A stretch of DNA of 64,000 bases from Microtetraspora glauca (GCA_001570385.1 BBYL01000009.1:62001-126000), one strand, 5' to 3'; counted from the first letter of the stretch, positions 1 to 9,394 are shown. The notes: generated from the letters alone by a model not told the origin. Translations and numbers: made by a program.

Positions 1-1
1 C

Positions 2-352
2 GTCAACCTCTCCAGCACCTCCGCGCTGGGTAACCGCGGTCAGGCCAACTACTCCGCGGCCAAGGCCGGTATCCAGGGCTTCACCAAGACCCTGGCCATC
101 GAGCTCGGGAAGTTCGGCGTCACCGTGAACGCGATCGCCCCGGGCTTCATCGAGACCGAGATGACCGCCGCGACCGCCGAGCGGGTCGGCGTCACGTTCG
201 AGGAGTTCAAGGCCGCGGCCGCCGCGCAGATCCCGGTAGGCCGCACCGGCAAGCCGGAGGACATCGCCCACACGGTGTCGTTCTTCGTCAGCGAAGGGGC
301 GGCCTTCGTCTCCGGCCAGGTCATATACGTCGCCGGCGGCCCCCGCGCCTGA
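2..352 (+). CDS. SDR family oxidoreductase, C-terminal part (5' end outside window)
   Basis: The reading frame is open from the first bases of the window to the TGA at 350-352, so the start lies upstream. The visible 116 residues contain the SDR catalytic YSAAK (Tyr-x3-Lys) near the window edge, then [13 protein letters not shown], and end with the [10 protein letters not shown] tail typical of FabG-like 3-oxoacyl-ACP/3-hydroxyacyl-CoA dehydrogenases. The NAD(P)-binding N-terminus is not visible. The gene lies 28 nt before a MaoC-type hydratase, and both are followed by a crotonase and an acyl-CoA ligase, so a role in oxidation or reduction of a 3-hydroxyacyl-CoA is likely. Substrate specificity cannot be read from the sequence. 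Confidence 0.9.
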   Translation, partial: VNLSSTSALGNRGQANYSAAKAGIQGFTKTLAIELGKFGVTVNAIAPGFIETEMTAATAERVGVTFEEFKAAAAAQIPVGRTGKPEDIAHTVSFFVSEGAAFVSGQVIYVAGGPRA

Positions 353-380
353 GCGTGCGCCACGCAGGAGAGGAGTGACC

Positions 381-833
381 GTGAAGGTCTTCCAGGGCAT
401 CGAGGAGTTCGAGAAGGCGGTCGGCGTCCACTTGGGGTACAGCGACTGGCACGCCCTCAGCCAGGATCAGATCGACCTGTTCGCTGACGCGACGGGTGAC
501 CATCAGTGGATCCACGTCGATCAGGAGAAGGCGGCGCAGGGCCCGTTCGGCACCACCATCGCGCACGGCTACTTGACGCTGTCGCTCGTGCCGAAGCTGG
601 TCGGACAGGTCTACCGGATCGAAGGTCTGAAGATGGGGATCAACTACGGGTGCGACAAGGTTCGGTTCCCTTCTCCGGTTCCGGTCGGCTCTCGTGTCCG
701 CGCGGGCGTCAAACTGGTGTCGCTGATCCCCGGCCCGAGCGGCGTGCGGGCCGTCGCCCGCGTCAGCGTCGAGCGCGAGGGGTCGGACAAGCCGGCCTGC
801 GTGGTCGAGACGGTCACCCTCTTGGTGCCCTGA
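381..833 (+). CDS. MaoC family (R)-specific enoyl-CoA hydratase-like protein
   Basis: A 150-residue single hotdog protein. The hydratase signature is clear: FADATGDHQWIHVD, then GPFGTTIAHGYLTLSL, with the catalytic Asp and His of the (R)-hydratase family. This family adds water across 2-enoyl-CoA to give (R)-3-hydroxyacyl-CoA. The start was placed at GTG 381 (MKVFQGIEEF), which sits 5 nt after GGAG at 372-375. An in-frame GTG at 375 overlapping that motif would add two residues. The gene is probably co-transcribed with the SDR upstream, which would act on the hydratase product. The 346 nt to the next gene suggests a separate downstream transcription unit. Confidence 0.9.
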   Translation: MKVFQGIEEFEKAVGVHLGYSDWHALSQDQIDLFADATGDHQWIHVDQEKAAQGPFGTTIAHGYLTLSLVPKLVGQVYRIEGLKMGINYGCDKVRFPSPVPVGSRVRAGVKLVSLIPGPSGVRAVARVSVEREGSDKPACVVETVTLLVP

Positions 834-1179
834 TCGCGCAAGGGACCGAAGGCTCGGGAACGCCTGCTCTCGATCCCAGTTCGGCACCTGTCATGGCCGG
901 GCCGCACAAGGCGGCGAGGCGCCCGGCCTGGTACGTGAACGTAGCGGCCTGGCCTGCGACGTCTCAGCCCCCTTCAATGTCATGCCCTTGGCGACCTTGT
1001 CGGGGGCTCTGCCACCGAGTGCGCCGTGGCCTGGAGTTCGCGGTGCCCCATCCGCGTACCCGAAGTCGGAGCCCGGATGGACAAAGGGAGTGTCGGGCTC
1101 GTTCGCTCTCGACATGTGTCCGATGACAGGCCTGGCGACCCGCCAGTACTTCTTGAACGGACTCAGGACGAGGAGCGGA
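834..1179. other. Intergenic stretch of 346 bases
   Basis: No coding frame here has support. The + strand frame reaching back to 982 is only an upstream extension of the crotonase frame and does not resemble crotonase N-termini. No hairpin or obvious promoter hexamers were recognised. The stretch separates the SDR-MaoC pair from the crotonase-ligase operon and presumably holds the promoter of the latter. Confidence 0.4.
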
Positions 1180-1986
1180 ATGAAGAGTCATCAAGATCGG
1201 GAACCGGGATCGACGATTGAGTACGTGGCCCGGAACGGGGTGGCGCGGATCGCCCTCAACCGCCCGAGTCGGCTGAACGCCGTCACCCCGCAGTTGGTAC
1301 GCGACCTGCTGGAGGCGATCGAGCAGGCGGATCGTGACCAGGCGCGGGTCATCGTGATCAGCGGACGGGGTCGTTCGTTCTGCTCCGGCTACGACCTTAA
1401 GCACGAGATGGTCGGAAGTCCGCCGGCCGACGAGCGCGTCGAACGGCTGCGCCGTATCCAGGCGCTCACCACGAGGTTGCGCGGGTCGGCCGGCTGCGTC
1501 ATCGCCCAGGTTCACGGATACGCGTTGGGGGCGGGCGCTGAACTCGCGTTCGCCGCCGATTTCGTCGTCGCGGCGGAGGACGCGGTGTTCGGGTTCCCCG
1601 AGGTGGAGGCCGGTCTGAGCGTGACCGGCGGCATCTCGGCCATCCTCCCTCGGCTGGTCGGACCGGCCCGGGCCCGGAGGCTGATGATCCTGGGGGAGCG
1701 GGTCGATGGGAAGCAGGCATACGAGATGGGCCTGGTCAGCCATGCGGCCGCCGACGGCGACGTTCCAGCAGTCGTGGATTCGCTGGCCGAGACGGTGCTG
1801 AGCCGGCCGAGGGTGGCCGTCGAGGGCGCGAAGCGACTCCTCGAACAGGGGACCTGGGCGGATCTGGACGGTGCGCTCGACGCAGAGGTGGGGTTCGCCC
1901 TCCGGGCGCAGGACTCCGGCGAGGCCCGTACCGCGCAGCAGAGTTTCGCCGCAGGTCGCGGCCTTCGAGTGGCGGGAGACGAGTGA
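1180..1986 (+). CDS. Enoyl-CoA hydratase/isomerase (crotonase) family protein
   Basis: A 268-residue crotonase-fold protein. The sequence IALNRPSRLNAV, the SGRGRSFCSGYDL oxyanion-hole segment and HGYALGAGAELAFAAD are classic for the family. FPEVEAGL carries a Glu at the usual catalytic region, so hydratase or isomerase activity is plausible. The start is ATG 1180 because AGGAG at 1171-1175 precedes it by 4 nt; the frame is open further upstream but the extra residues are unlike the family. The stop overlaps the start of the acyl-CoA ligase (TGATG), which indicates translational coupling. Likely role: hydration of an enoyl-CoA made after the ligase activates the substrate. Confidence 0.92.
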   Translation: MKSHQDREPGSTIEYVARNGVARIALNRPSRLNAVTPQLVRDLLEAIEQADRDQARVIVISGRGRSFCSGYDLKHEMVGSPPADERVERLRRIQALTTRLRGSAGCVIAQVHGYALGAGAELAFAADFVVAAEDAVFGFPEVEAGLSVTGGISAILPRLVGPARARRLMILGERVDGKQAYEMGLVSHAAADGDVPAVVDSLAETVLSRPRVAVEGAKRLLEQGTWADLDGALDAEVGFALRAQDSGEARTAQQSFAAGRGLRVAGDE

Positions 1987-3638
1987 TGACGGGGACCAGC
2001 GGCGATGACGCTGTCAAAGTGCAGGATCTGGCCACGCTGACACGGCGGGCGGCGAGGCTCTGGCCGCACCGGCGCGCGCTGAGGTTCGATCAGCGCGACA
2101 TCGACTACACGTTCGCCGAGCTCGACGAGCTGTCGGACCGCTACGCGGCTGTCCTCGGCGCCCTCGGGATCGGATACGGCGACCGGATCGCGCTGGTGTT
2201 TGACAACCGTCCGGAATATCCGCTGCTGTGGCTGGGCGCGGCCAAGATCGGCGCGGCAGTCGTGCCGGTGAACCCGAGATATTCGGTCAGGGAACTGACC
2301 CGGCTCTTGGACCATGCTGATCCCGCTCTCGTCGTGACCAGCTCCGACTATCTCGATCTCGTGCTCGCGTCGCCGGCCGGAGGCCGTCGCGTCGCCGTGA
2401 CCGACGCCGAGGGCGGGCCGGGAGTGATCGGTTTGGACGGCGTGGACGCCGCCGCGGGCCCCACTCCGGACCAGGCCGTTTATCCCGAGACCTTGGCCAA
2501 CATCCAGTACACCTCCGGTACCACGGGCCACCCCAAGGGGTGCATGTTGTCGCACGGCTACTGGACGACGATGGTGCGCAAGTACGCGGACGGGTTCCCC
2601 CATCTCGGCCCCGACGACGTCCTGCTCACCGCCCAGCCGTTCTACTACCTGGATCCGCAATGGAGCCTGGCGGCGTGCCTCCTGGTGGGGTCGTCGCTCG
2701 TCGTCCTGGATCGTTTCCATCCCACGTCGTTCTGGGACAAGGTGCGTACGTACGGCGTGACATACCTCTACTGCATCGGGATGATGCCGACCCTCCTGCT
2801 TCGTCAGCCGGAGAAGCCCACCGACCGGGAGCACTCGCTCCGCGCCGTCGCCTGCTCAGGCATTCCCAAGGACATTCATGCCGCGCTCGAGAAGCGGTTC
2901 GCGGTTCCCTGGTACGAGGGCTTCGGGATGACCGAGACCGGCGGCGACCTCCGGGTCCTTCCCGACGATCATGACGAGCTGGTGGGCACCGGGTGCGTCG
3001 GGCGGCCCAACCCGCATCGGGAGGCCAGGATCGTCGACGAGCGGGGCCGCGCCGTACCTCGTGGCGCCACGGGGGAGCTGATCCTGCGCGGCGCGGGCAT
3101 GATGGACGGCTACTACAGGGACGAGACGGCGACCTGTGCGGTGTTCCGCGACGGGTGGTTCCACACCGGCGACCTGGCGCGCATGGACGACCTCGGCCGG
3201 GTGTATCTGACGGGCCGCCTGAAGGACATGGCACGCCGCAGCGGGGAGAACATCGCGTTGAACGAGGTCGAAGCGGTGCTGTGCTCATCCGAACGGGTCA
3301 GCCAGGCGGCCTGCGTCCCGGTCGCCGACGACGTGCGGGGTGAGGAGGTCCACGCGTTCCTCGTCATCAACGGGGAGGTCGTCGGCGGGGAAGCGGAGGC
3401 CGCGGCGACGACTCTGGACGAAGTCGTCGCGCACGCGAGCGCGAACCTGGCACCCTTCAAGGTCCCGAGGTACTGGAGTTTCGTCGATCAACTGCCGCTG
3501 ACCCCGTCACAGCGGGTCGCCAAGGAGAAGCTGCGTGCCCTGCGGGTCACCGCGTTCGACCGCAGCACAGGGGAGCATGTCCGTCTCGGGTCGCCCTCGG
3601 CTCCACGCGGGCTCGTCTCCGAGCGAGCCGATGCCTGA
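1986..3638 (+). CDS. AMP-dependent acyl-CoA synthetase/ligase
   Basis: A 550-residue ANL-superfamily adenylate-forming enzyme. It carries the phosphate-binding motif YTSGTTGHPKG near residue 175, YEGFGMTET around residue 310, GWFHTGDLARMDDLGRVYL around residue 390 and the hinge/A8 segment GRLKDMARRSGENI. The C-terminal lysine of the A10 motif is present in SQRVAKEKLR. It activates a carboxylic acid to its CoA thioester using ATP. The order of motifs resembles CaiC-type ligases (carnitine/crotonobetaine-CoA ligase), but the true substrate is unknown. Start ATG 1986 overlaps the crotonase stop; GTG 1983 is an alternative. The next gene overlaps this one's 3' end. Confidence 0.92.
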   Translation: MTGTSGDDAVKVQDLATLTRRAARLWPHRRALRFDQRDIDYTFAELDELSDRYAAVLGALGIGYGDRIALVFDNRPEYPLLWLGAAKIGAAVVPVNPRYSVRELTRLLDHADPALVVTSSDYLDLVLASPAGGRRVAVTDAEGGPGVIGLDGVDAAAGPTPDQAVYPETLANIQYTSGTTGHPKGCMLSHGYWTTMVRKYADGFPHLGPDDVLLTAQPFYYLDPQWSLAACLLVGSSLVVLDRFHPTSFWDKVRTYGVTYLYCIGMMPTLLLRQPEKPTDREHSLRAVACSGIPKDIHAALEKRFAVPWYEGFGMTETGGDLRVLPDDHDELVGTGCVGRPNPHREARIVDERGRAVPRGATGELILRGAGMMDGYYRDETATCAVFRDGWFHTGDLARMDDLGRVYLTGRLKDMARRSGENIALNEVEAVLCSSERVSQAACVPVADDVRGEEVHAFLVINGEVVGGEAEAAATTLDEVVAHASANLAPFKVPRYWSFVDQLPLTPSQRVAKEKLRALRVTAFDRSTGEHVRLGSPSAPRGLVSERADA

Positions 3639-4284
3639 GCCTCGCCTGAAGATCGCCGGCCACTCGATCCGGGCGTCGGACGCCTGGGTGCTCCTCCAGC
3701 TGCCACCAGATCTGGAGTTCATCGGATTCGACTACGCCGGCGATCTCAGCAACGACCCACCGGGCGCGAGCGACGTGGTGGAGTTACCGGACTTCGGTCG
3801 CCTGCTGCTGCTGGGCGTCTCGTTGAATCCGGACGATGTCCGCTCGTGCCTGATGGCGGCCGAGCAGGCGCCGTGGTCGTCCGTCCCAGGGGACGCCCGC
3901 CTCGCCGAGACACCGTACGGTGGTGCGGGGACGCCGTACGCCCATGCGACCCTGCTGTACCGGCACTTCCGCTACCGCCATCGGCTCGGGGTCACGATCG
4001 CGTCGGCGATCCTGCATCTGAAACGCCCCCACCTGGTGCCGCTGCTCAACGACCGGATCCTCGCGTTCTACAGCGAGCGGGCCGTCGACCTCGCCGCGTC
4101 CAGCATGAGCGAGTCACCGCTCTACTGGGAGGTCTTCCGGAGGGATCTGATCGACAGCGCCCCCGGGATCGACGCGCTACGGCGGAAGCTCGGCACCGCC
4201 GACGACGCGGTGTCACGCGCGTTGTCGCGGCTCAGCGATGTACGGCTCTTCGGCATCGTGGTGAACGGCGTCGCGGCGAGCTAG
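3631..4284 (+). CDS. Uncharacterised protein, possibly DUF6308 family
   Basis: A 217-residue protein without signal peptide or membrane helices. The start ATG 3631 lies inside the 3' end of the ligase gene (8-nt overlap), and the protein then aligns well with a soluble alpha/beta architecture. The stretch TLLYRHFRYRHRLGVTIASA followed by KRPHLVPLLNDR resembles actinobacterial proteins annotated DUF6308, recalled from memory and not checked. No catalytic motif is recognised. The overlap with the ligase indicates co-expression with the CoA-activation genes. It is followed by a 69-nt gap and the convergent PucR regulator. Confidence 0.7.
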   Translation: MPEPRLKIAGHSIRASDAWVLLQLPPDLEFIGFDYAGDLSNDPPGASDVVELPDFGRLLLLGVSLNPDDVRSCLMAAEQAPWSSVPGDARLAETPYGGAGTPYAHATLLYRHFRYRHRLGVTIASAILHLKRPHLVPLLNDRILAFYSERAVDLAASSMSESPLYWEVFRRDLIDSAPGIDALRRKLGTADDAVSRALSRLSDVRLFGIVVNGVAAS

Positions 4285-4353
4285 CGGCTCGTCACCGAAC
4301 CCTGACGGTTAATTGATCTCTGGCGATGATCCCGCCAGGCCGGCCGCGTCGCC

Positions 4354-5961
4354 CTAGAGTCCGGCTTGCAGGATGGCGTGCATCTGCAACGCGATCCCGA
4401 AGCTCAGCATCCATTCCGGGCTGCGCGGATCCTTCCCGGTCAGCTGGGCGACGCGATCAAGCCGGTACGAGAGCGTGTGCCGGTGTATGCACAGCTTTTC
4501 GGCAGTGGGTCCGGGACGGCAGCCCGTGTCGAAGAAGGCGGTCAGGGTGCTGACGAGCTCCGTGTTGTTGGCGGCGTCATGACTGATCAGCTCACCGAGC
4601 AGCGTGTCGGCGAACGGCCTCATCACGTTCTGCGGGTCCAGGCCCGCGAGCAGCCCCGGCAGGCCGAGCGAGGTGACGTCCCGGATCTGACCGGCCGTCT
4701 GTCCTGAGTACTGGCTGGCGGTCGCCGATTCGCGGATCGCCAGGGCCAGGCTCTCCGCGTCGGTCTTGGGCCGGCTGCGGCCGATCGTGACCCCCTTCCA
4801 CCCGCGGGCCTGGCATGCCTCGAGGAAAGTCTCGGGCACTGTGCTGTCGACCGGCTGAACCAGGCAGAAGATCTTTCCCTGCAGGCCGCCGACGATGGGT
4901 CTCGTGCTCGCCGCCGCGATGTCCTCGAGCAGGGTGAACGCCCGTATCTCGGGAGTGCTCCGGTCGAGCCGCACCGCGAGGACCCGATACCCCTCGGCGG
5001 GTTCGAGTCCGAGCCCGCGCAGCGCGAGCGCCAGCTCGCCGTGGTTCATCGACCCGTCCACCGCGGCGCGCAGGAATTGCTCGACCGTGGAGCGCTGGGC
5101 GTCGCGCCGGGACTTCTCCCGCGCGAATCGGAGCAGCATGGCCGAGCGGGCGCGCTCGACCAGGACGAGCTCGGCGGAGGTCAGCCGACGGTCGCCGACG
5201 TACACGATGGAACCTTCGACCTGGTCGTGCAGGCCTACGCCGACCAGGACCGCGAAGCGGCCGTCGCTCAACTCGATCTGCGTCGTGTCGATGGGGGGAG
5301 ACGTCCTCAGCACGGCTTGGAGCTCGGTAGGCACGCTCAGGCTGCGCCGGCCGCGGTGACTCCACAAGGAGACGATGACGCCTGTGTAGTCGACGAACAT
5401 CGCGTCGAACCCGGACACCTGGCGGGCGGTCAGTTTCAGGATCGTTTCCAGGTCGGCGCCCGCCATGACCGCGGCGACGAGCGAATCGTGCAGTTTCAGG
5501 ATCCGGGTCAGACTCGTCCGACGGAGAGTCTCCACGAGCCGCAGCAGGTCCCGTACGTAGGTCACGGCGTCGACGGGGCGCGGGCAGTACGCCAGGGAGA
5601 GCCCGGACGTCGCGGCGTCCGCCGTGAGAGCCGGTCTCGCCTCGGCCGTCTCCATGCCGACCACCACGAGGGTCCCGGCGGGGCGGGGCAGCTCGCGGAC
5701 CCTGGCGAGGGCGGCCGGGAGGGCGGCAGTGTCCACGACCAGGATCTCCCCGCGTCCGTGGAAGGCCGACGGCTCCGCGGCGACGGCCTCCACGGGGAGC
5801 GCCGCGTCGGCGGTCTTCTGGATGAACGTCGTCGGGTGTTCGAGCGCGCTCAGCGCCGCGGACGAGGACACGTCGAACACACTGGATGTGCTGGCGTGCG
5901 TCAAACGTATCTCTCCCTGCGTGCTGTGCTGTCGGCTGGAACCCGTCACGACCTGGGCCAT
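4354..5961 (-). CDS. PucR family transcriptional regulator (CdaR-type)
   Basis: About 535 residues. The N-terminal part contains a ligand-sensing PucR-like region (FHGRGEILVVDTAAL to about residue 190), the middle holds a GGDEF-like CdaR domain, and the C-terminus has the PucR helix-turn-helix: CRPGPTAEKLCIHRHTLSYR followed by LDRVAQLTG. Such proteins usually activate purine, amino-acid or polyamine catabolic genes in response to the substrate. The gene is divergent from the ABC importer operon and separated from it by about 400 nt with a large inverted repeat, so it is the obvious regulator. The start at ATG 5961 is uncertain: GTG 5964 is adjacent, and the frame is open up to 6204 with atypical sequence. 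Confidence 0.88.
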   Translation of the reverse strand: MAQVVTGSSRQHSTQGEIRLTHASTSSVFDVSSSAALSALEHPTTFIQKTADAALPVEAVAAEPSAFHGRGEILVVDTAALPAALARVRELPRPAGTLVVVGMETAEARPALTADAATSGLSLAYCPRPVDAVTYVRDLLRLVETLRRTSLTRILKLHDSLVAAVMAGADLETILKLTARQVSGFDAMFVDYTGVIVSLWSHRGRRSLSVPTELQAVLRTSPPIDTTQIELSDGRFAVLVGVGLHDQVEGSIVYVGDRRLTSAELVLVERARSAMLLRFAREKSRRDAQRSTVEQFLRAAVDGSMNHGELALALRGLGLEPAEGYRVLAVRLDRSTPEIRAFTLLEDIAAASTRPIVGGLQGKIFCLVQPVDSTVPETFLEACQARGWKGVTIGRSRPKTDAESLALAIRESATASQYSGQTAGQIRDVTSLGLPGLLAGLDPQNVMRPFADTLLGELISHDAANNTELVSTLTAFFDTGCRPGPTAEKLCIHRHTLSYRLDRVAQLTGKDPRSPEWMLSFGIALQMHAILQAGL

Positions 5962-6248
5962 CACGATCTGTGAACTCCCTGTCGCCTGCGGCGCGCCTGG
6001 GGTCCTGCCGTGCAGCCGACGTCCACCGGTCGGCACCGGTACTTTAGCGTTCTTACCCAAAGCGCCGCGAAGGTGGACAGAACGCCCGCCAGGCCCGATG
6101 GCCATCCTGACAGTGTCCGCGGTGCGAGCGGAAGCGCCGGACGCACCGATCGCTCCGTTTCGCATTGGCCACTTGGCCATGTACGCGCCGTCGAGACTGT
6201 CCATCCGTCGGCTGACGTGATCCGGGCCACGTGTGACTCTCTTACGAC

Positions 6249-6289
6249 CGATCCATCGCGGCGACGCCGGTCGTCGCCGCGATGGATCG
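6249..6289. promoter_or_regulatory. Perfect 17-bp inverted repeat in the 404-nt divergent region
   Basis: Arms 6249-6265 and 6273-6289 are exact reverse complements (CGATCCATCGCGGCGAC on the left) with a 7-nt loop GCCGGTC. The repeat ends 76 nt before the start of the lipoprotein gene. It can be a dimeric regulator operator, for example for the PucR protein, or a very stable 5' leader hairpin. The rest of the gap (5962-6248) shows nothing else that is recognisable. No U-tract follows, so a simple intrinsic terminator is less likely. Confidence 0.6.
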
Positions 6290-6365
6290 TGACAAGCCGC
6301 GCAGGCCGGCGCCCGGAGGGGCGGGTGGCCGGCTGCCGCACTGACTCACCAGCGGGAGATCAACC

Positions 6366-7448
6366 GTGATGAGAAGAATGTCCACGAGAGCATTACTGCC
6401 CCTTCTACTTGTTCCGGCGGTGGCGCTTTCGGCGTGCTCGACCGGCAACGCCTCGGACGGGGCCGACGACGGCACGACCACCGTCCGTCTCATGGCCTAC
6501 GCGACCGGCGGATTCAAGGAAAAGTACGTCAAGGCGGTCATCCAGCCTTTCGAGGCCGCGCATCCGAACATCAAGGTGGAGTACGACCCGGTCGTCTCGT
6601 CCGCGGAGATGCTCGGCAGGCTGCGCACCCAGAAGAGCAACCCGACGATCGACGTTGTGATCATGGACCTGTCGGTCGCCGAGAGCGCCAACAAGGAAGG
6701 CATCTTCACGCCGCTGGACCCCGCCGCGGTCCCCAACATGAAGGACCTCAGCGAGCATGCGAAGGTGCGTGACAACTTCGGTCCGGGCGTCACCTTCGAC
6801 AACCTGGCGCTCGTCTACAACACCGAGGCCGTGACCACTCCGCCGACGTCGTGGAACGACCTGTGGGACCCCGCCTACAAGGGGAAGATCTCGATCAGTG
6901 CTCCGCCGCAGCTGGACGGGATCGGGCTGACCGTCATCCTGAGCAAGATCCTGGGCGGGGACTACACGACGTCCATCGATCCGGCGATCGAGCGTCTGCG
7001 CAAGCTGGCGCCGTCCGTTCAGACGTGGAACCCCCAGCCGGACACGTACACGCTGGTCAAGTCCGGTCAGGTCAACCTGGCCCTGGCCTGGAACGCGCGC
7101 GCCCAACTGCAGCATGACCAATCCAACGGCGCATTGGATGTAGTCCTTCCGAAGGAAGGCAGCATCATGCAGGTCAACACCATCAACCTCGTCAAGGGCA
7201 GCAAGCGGGCGAGCGACGCGCAGACGTTCATCGACTACGCGCTGAGCCCCGAGGCGCAGGCCCTGTTCGCCGCGGAGATGTTCTACGCGCCGACCAACAC
7301 GCTGGCCAAGGTCGACGACGAGGTCGCCCAGCGGACCGTGATGACGCCGGAAAAGCTCAAGACCATGATCGCAGTCGACTGGAACCGGCTCGCCGAGCAG
7401 CGTGCCCAGTGGACCGAGATCTGGCGCAAGGACGTCATCTCGCAATAG
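6366..7448 (+). CDS. ABC transporter substrate-binding lipoprotein (PotD-like)
   Basis: A 360-residue lipoprotein. A positively charged N-terminus and hydrophobic core end in the lipobox LSAC, giving a lipid-anchored Cys at residue 24. The mature part is a type-2 periplasmic-binding fold of the spermidine/putrescine (extracellular solute-binding family 1/8) kind: TFDNLALVYNTEAV, PPTSWNDLWDPAYKGKIS and the C-terminal FIDYALSPEAQALF are typical. It would capture the substrate outside the membrane and deliver it to the two permeases downstream. GTG 6366 is used because GGGAG at 6354-6358 lies 7 nt before it; ATG 6369 is also possible. Confidence 0.92.
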   Translation: MMRRMSTRALLPLLLVPAVALSACSTGNASDGADDGTTTVRLMAYATGGFKEKYVKAVIQPFEAAHPNIKVEYDPVVSSAEMLGRLRTQKSNPTIDVVIMDLSVAESANKEGIFTPLDPAAVPNMKDLSEHAKVRDNFGPGVTFDNLALVYNTEAVTTPPTSWNDLWDPAYKGKISISAPPQLDGIGLTVILSKILGGDYTTSIDPAIERLRKLAPSVQTWNPQPDTYTLVKSGQVNLALAWNARAQLQHDQSNGALDVVLPKEGSIMQVNTINLVKGSKRASDAQTFIDYALSPEAQALFAAEMFYAPTNTLAKVDDEVAQRTVMTPEKLKTMIAVDWNRLAEQRAQWTEIWRKDVISQ

Positions 7449-7473
7449 TTCCGGGCAGATCCAGGAGTCCAGT

Positions 7474-8541
7474 GTGGAAGACGCGTATCTCGCACTTAGC
7501 AAACTGACCAAGACATATCCGAACCAGTCCCGCTCGGCCGTGCACGACGTCGACATCGACGTCGCGCGTGGCGAGTTCATCTCGCTGCTCGGGCCGTCGG
7601 GTTGCGGCAAGACCACGACGCTGCGCATGATCGCAGGTCTGATCAGCCCCACATCCGGCCACATCCGCGTCGACGGGACCGACATCACCAACCGCCCTGT
7701 TCACAGGCGAGACATGGGCCTGGTGTTCCAGTCCTACGCGTTGTTCCCACACATGTCGGTAGGAGAGAACGTCGACTTCGGGCTTCAGATGCGCCGTGTC
7801 GCCAAGAGCGATCGGCGGCGTCGTGTCGCCGACGCCCTCGACATGGTTCACCTGGCACACCTCGCGAACCGCCGGGTGAGCCAGCTCTCCGGCGGGCAGG
7901 CCCAGCGCATCGCCCTGGCGCGGGCGTTGGTGATCGAGCCCACCGTGCTGCTCCTGGACGAGCCGCTGAGCAACCTCGACGCGAAGTTGCGTGAGGAGCT
8001 TCGCGTCGAGATCCGGCGGATCCAGCAGGAGACCGGGATCACCACGGTGTTCGTCACGCACGACCAGGACGAGGCGCTGGCGATGTCCGACCGGCTGGTG
8101 GTGATGTCCGAGGGCCGCGTCGAGCAGGTAGGCGAGCCGTGGGCCGTCTACGAGACCCCGAAGAACAGGTTCGTCGCGGACTTCATCGGACGGACCAACA
8201 TGTTCGACGGCCGGGTGGCCGGCCGAAGCGACGGCGTACTGCGACTGGAGGCCGAGGGGCTCGGGACCCTGTCGGTACGCGCCCAGCAGACCGACCGGGC
8301 GACCGCCACCGTGATGGTCCGGCCGCACCGGGTGCGGATCGATCCCGCAGAGCAGATGGCGAACGAGCTGAAGGGGCGCGTCGTCCAGTCGAGCTACCTG
8401 GGCGACGTCGAGTCCGTCGTGATCGACGTCAACGGCGTACGCGTCTTGGCGGAACGTACGCACAGCGGCCGACCGCTGACAGTCGGCGCCACGGTCGGCC
8501 TCGGATGGGGTGACGCGGATGCCTACGTCATCCCGCAGTAG
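7474..8541 (+). CDS. ABC transporter ATP-binding protein (PotA-like)
   Basis: A 355-residue ATPase with Walker A GPSGCGKTT near residue 40, Q-loop VFQSYALFPH, signature LSGGQAQRIALARAL, Walker B VLLLDEPLSNLD and switch His in VFVTHDQ. The C-terminal third is a TOBE domain (VMVRPHRVRI region), as in polyamine, iron and sulfate importers. GTG 7474 follows AGGAG (7463-7467) by 6 nt; the longer open frame from 7402 lies inside the lipoprotein gene. Its last codons overlap the first permease. It energises the importer on the cytoplasmic face. Confidence 0.95.
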   Translation: MEDAYLALSKLTKTYPNQSRSAVHDVDIDVARGEFISLLGPSGCGKTTTLRMIAGLISPTSGHIRVDGTDITNRPVHRRDMGLVFQSYALFPHMSVGENVDFGLQMRRVAKSDRRRRVADALDMVHLAHLANRRVSQLSGGQAQRIALARALVIEPTVLLLDEPLSNLDAKLREELRVEIRRIQQETGITTVFVTHDQDEALAMSDRLVVMSEGRVEQVGEPWAVYETPKNRFVADFIGRTNMFDGRVAGRSDGVLRLEAEGLGTLSVRAQQTDRATATVMVRPHRVRIDPAEQMANELKGRVVQSSYLGDVESVVIDVNGVRVLAERTHSGRPLTVGATVGLGWGDADAYVIPQ

Positions 8542-9394
8542 CGAGGGCGGCACGCGCAGGGGGGCGGCGGCCGCCCTGCTCGCCCCCGGGCTGCTGGCAC
8601 TCGGGGTCAGCTTCCTCGTGCCCCTGGTGTGGCTGGCCCGCATGTCCCTGAACAGGACCGTCGGACCGGCCGAGCTCCAGACGGCCGTGAGCCTGCGCTC
8701 CTACATCGACGTGCTGACCGACGACTTCGTGTGGGAGGTCGCCTGGCACACGCTGTGGCTCGGTGCCCTGGTCACCGTGCTGGCGGTCGTGGTGTCGTAC
8801 CCCATCGCGCTCTTCCTCGCGCGGACGCGCTCCCGCCTGCGCGGGCTGCTGATGGCGCTGGCCATCGCACCATTGTTGACGTCGTCGGTCGTACGGACCT
8901 TCGGCTGGCTGATCCTGCTCTCCGACGACGGCATCGTGAACTCGGCGCTGAGCGGGCTGGGGATCATCGGCGAGCCGCTCACGCTCACCAACAACGTCAC
9001 CGGCGTGGTCATCGCGCTCGTCGAGATCATGATGCCGTACGCCATACTCGCGATGATCGCCGGATTCGGCCGGGTCTCCAAGGACCTGGAGGACGCCGCC
9101 GGATCGCTGGGCGCCGGACGGCTGCGCTGCTTCGTCCGTATCACGTTCCCGCTGAGCCTGCCGGGTGTGCTCACCGGGGCGCTGATGGTGTTCGTACTGA
9201 CCGTCTCCGCGTTCATCACGCCGAGGCTCATGGGCGGTGGCCGGGTCTTCGTGATCGCCACCGAGATCTACGACCAGGCGACGACGACGCTGGACTGGCC
9301 ACGCGCGTCGGCCCTCTCGGTGCTCCTGCTCCTCCTCTTCGGCGTCTTCCTGGTCCTCTATCAGCGCCTCTTCCGCATGGTGGAAGGAAGGTGA
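8519..9394 (+). CDS. ABC transporter permease (PotB-like)
   Basis: A 291-residue membrane protein with about six helices and the EAA loop (EDAAGSLGAGRLRCFVRITF) that contacts the ATPase. It matches the first permease of polyamine/thiamine-type importers. ATG 8519 overlaps the 3' end of the ATPase gene by 23 nt and is preceded by GGATGGGG; GTG 8510 is the alternative. The two permeases presumably form a heterodimer. Confidence 0.93.
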   Translation: MPTSSRSSEGGTRRGAAAALLAPGLLALGVSFLVPLVWLARMSLNRTVGPAELQTAVSLRSYIDVLTDDFVWEVAWHTLWLGALVTVLAVVVSYPIALFLARTRSRLRGLLMALAIAPLLTSSVVRTFGWLILLSDDGIVNSALSGLGIIGEPLTLTNNVTGVVIALVEIMMPYAILAMIAGFGRVSKDLEDAAGSLGAGRLRCFVRITFPLSLPGVLTGALMVFVLTVSAFITPRLMGGGRVFVIATEIYDQATTTLDWPRASALSVLLLLLFGVFLVLYQRLFRMVEGR

